Positions 4,832 to 5,952 of a stretch of DNA of 5,952 bases are shown here, one piece after another. The DNA comes from Paracoccaceae bacterium (GTDB lineage: Bacteria > Pseudomonadota > Alphaproteobacteria > Rhodobacterales > Rhodobacteraceae). Position 1 is the first letter of the stretch. Every line of letters begins with the position of its first letter. The stretch lies in NCBI GenBank assembly GCA_016764835.1, contig JAESRD010000012.1:1-5952 (forward strand), in the 5' to 3' direction. The position numbers and the translations under genes were made by a program. The notes beneath the pieces are model-generated. The model saw nothing but the letters and a program-made list of their open reading frames with translations, was not told where the DNA came from and made no database searches.

Positions 4832-5952
4832 ATGTCCGCATCTGTGCCCAAATCTGCCAATAAAGCGCCCCGCCCTGTCGTGTTGTGCATTCTTGACGGA
4901 TGGGGCAAGCGGGCTGATCAACGGCCAACGCCCCGGCCCTTGCCGACACCCCGACCTTTGACACATTGATAGACACCTGCCCCTCGGCAGAGCTGGTCAC
5001 ACACGGCCCAGATGCCGGGCTGCCAAAGGGCCAGATGGGCAATTCTGAGGTCGGCCATACCAATATCGGCGCAGGCCGGGTCGTGGCCATGGATCTGGGC
5101 CAGATTGATCTTGCCATCGAAGAGGGCAGCTTTGCGGGCCAAGCCGAGATCGTGGCCTTTATCGATACGCTTAAAGCCTCTGGTGGGGCGGCCCACCTGA
5201 TGAGCCTTGTTTCTGACGGCGGTGTGCACGGCCATATCAACCACATTATCGCCACCGCACAGGCGCTCAGCGATGCCGGGTTAAAAGTGATCTTACACGC
5301 CATCACCGATGGCCGCGATGTTGCTCCCAAATCTGCCGCCACATTCATGGATGCGCTCACCGCGCGCCTGCCTGCTGGCACGACCATCGCCACCGTTATT
5401 GGCCGCTATTGGGCGCTTGACCGTGACAACCGTTGGGAGCGCGTGCAAACCGCATATGACGCGATGATAGAGGCCAAAGGCGAGCATGCCGACACCGCCG
5501 CCGCCGCGATTGCCGCCAGCTATGCCAAAGATGTCACCGACGAGTTTATCCCGGCGACGGTCATCGGCGATTACACTGGCACTGCCCCGCAAGACGGGCT
5601 GTTTTGCCTCAACTTTCGCGCTGATCGGGCGCGTGAGATCCTCGCCGCCATTGGCCAAGATGATTTCACTGGTTTTGAACGTGGCCCCCGCCCCGAGCTG
5701 GCCGCCCGCCTCGGCATGGTCCAGTACTCTGACGCCCATACCGCATGGTACAAGGCGGTGTTCCCCAAACGCTCAGTTGTAAACACGCTCGGCTCTTGGG
5801 TGGCGCAAAAGGGCAAGACCCAGTTCCGCCTCGCCGAGACTGAAAAGTACCCGCATGTGACTTTCTTTCTGAACGGCGGCAAAGAAGAGCCAGAGGTCGG
5901 CGAAGACCGGTTTATGCCCAAAAGCCCAAAAGTCGCCACCTATGACCTGCAG
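4832..5952 (+). CDS. gpmI: 2,3-bisphosphoglycerate-independent phosphoglycerate mutase, 3' end cut off, 1-base frameshift near 4919-4923
   Basis: GpmI interconverts 3- and 2-phosphoglycerate in glycolysis and gluconeogenesis through a phosphoserine intermediate and a two-manganese centre. The frame opens at ATG 4832 and gives VVLCILDGWG (metal-binding D22), then must shift at 4919-4923, where one base appears lost; from GCC 4924 the family sequence continues as ANAPALADTPTFDTLID. The catalytic serine lies in QMGNSEVGHTNIGAGR (S72, codon 5044-5046). Further family blocks are SDGGVHGHINH (metal and substrate histidine near 133), TDGRD (159-163), GRYWALDRDNRWER (191-204), NFRADR (261-266) and AETEKYPHVTFFLNGG (from 335). 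About 374 residues are present; family members have roughly 505 to 515, so about 130 are missing beyond the right edge. In the first frame the shift would give a short junk tail. Full conservation after the break points to a sequencing error. It is divergent from the monooxygenase gene and has a structured leader. Confidence 0.93.

Noticed and set aside
4701..5393. Long minus-strand open frame of 230 codons opposite gpmI
   Set aside because: It lies antisense to strongly conserved gpmI motifs; its product has no family features and it is a by-product of GC-rich coding bias.

Overview
The window looks like a piece of an alphaproteobacterial chromosome, most likely Rhodobacterales (roseobacter-type). 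The reasons are a moderately high GC content (judged by eye), the wording of the RsfS, RlmH and GpmI proteins, and the neighbourhood rsfS-rlmH close to gpmI, which I recall from that order. This placement is inference from recalled families; no search was run. No mobile element, tRNA, rRNA or CRISPR array is visible.

Layout. Left arm, minus strand: a possible gene start running off the left edge (1-64), a GNAT acetyltransferase (135-608), and an ABC-F ATPase (598-2132) that overlaps the GNAT gene by 11 bases and lies upstream of it, so the two form an operon read leftwards. The ABC-F frame is broken by one missing base exactly in its first Walker A motif. A 383-base divergent spacer (2133-2515) holds three hairpins in the ABC-F leader and a good sigma-70-type promoter facing right. 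Centre, plus strand: rsfS (2516-2929, probably starting at CTG) and rlmH (2933-3397), a tight ribosome-related pair. Next, on the minus strand and convergent with rlmH, comes a class A FAD monooxygenase (3394-4575). The two stop codons overlap inside one perfect 16-base palindrome. Right arm, plus strand: a 256-base divergent spacer with a compact candidate structured RNA (4707-4810), then gpmI (4832 to the right edge), which is also broken by one missing base and is cut off at its C-terminus.

How the genes fit together. RsfS and RlmH both act on the large ribosomal subunit (subunit silencing; methylation of helix 69 in 23S rRNA), and the ABC-F protein is also of a ribosome-binding family, so three of the six clear genes have a ribosome theme. 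GpmI is the cofactor-independent phosphoglycerate mutase of glycolysis. The monooxygenase looks like an accessory gene set among housekeeping genes.

The most interesting item is the leader of gpmI: a hairpin, a three-way junction with a GNRA tetraloop, and a stem that would mask a near-perfect Shine-Dalgarno sequence, all within about 105 bases. It resembles a translational riboswitch or RNA regulator, and I do not recognise it as a known family. The two single-base frameshifts in otherwise perfectly conserved genes are most simply sequencing errors, and both should be resolved before any gene is called a pseudogene.
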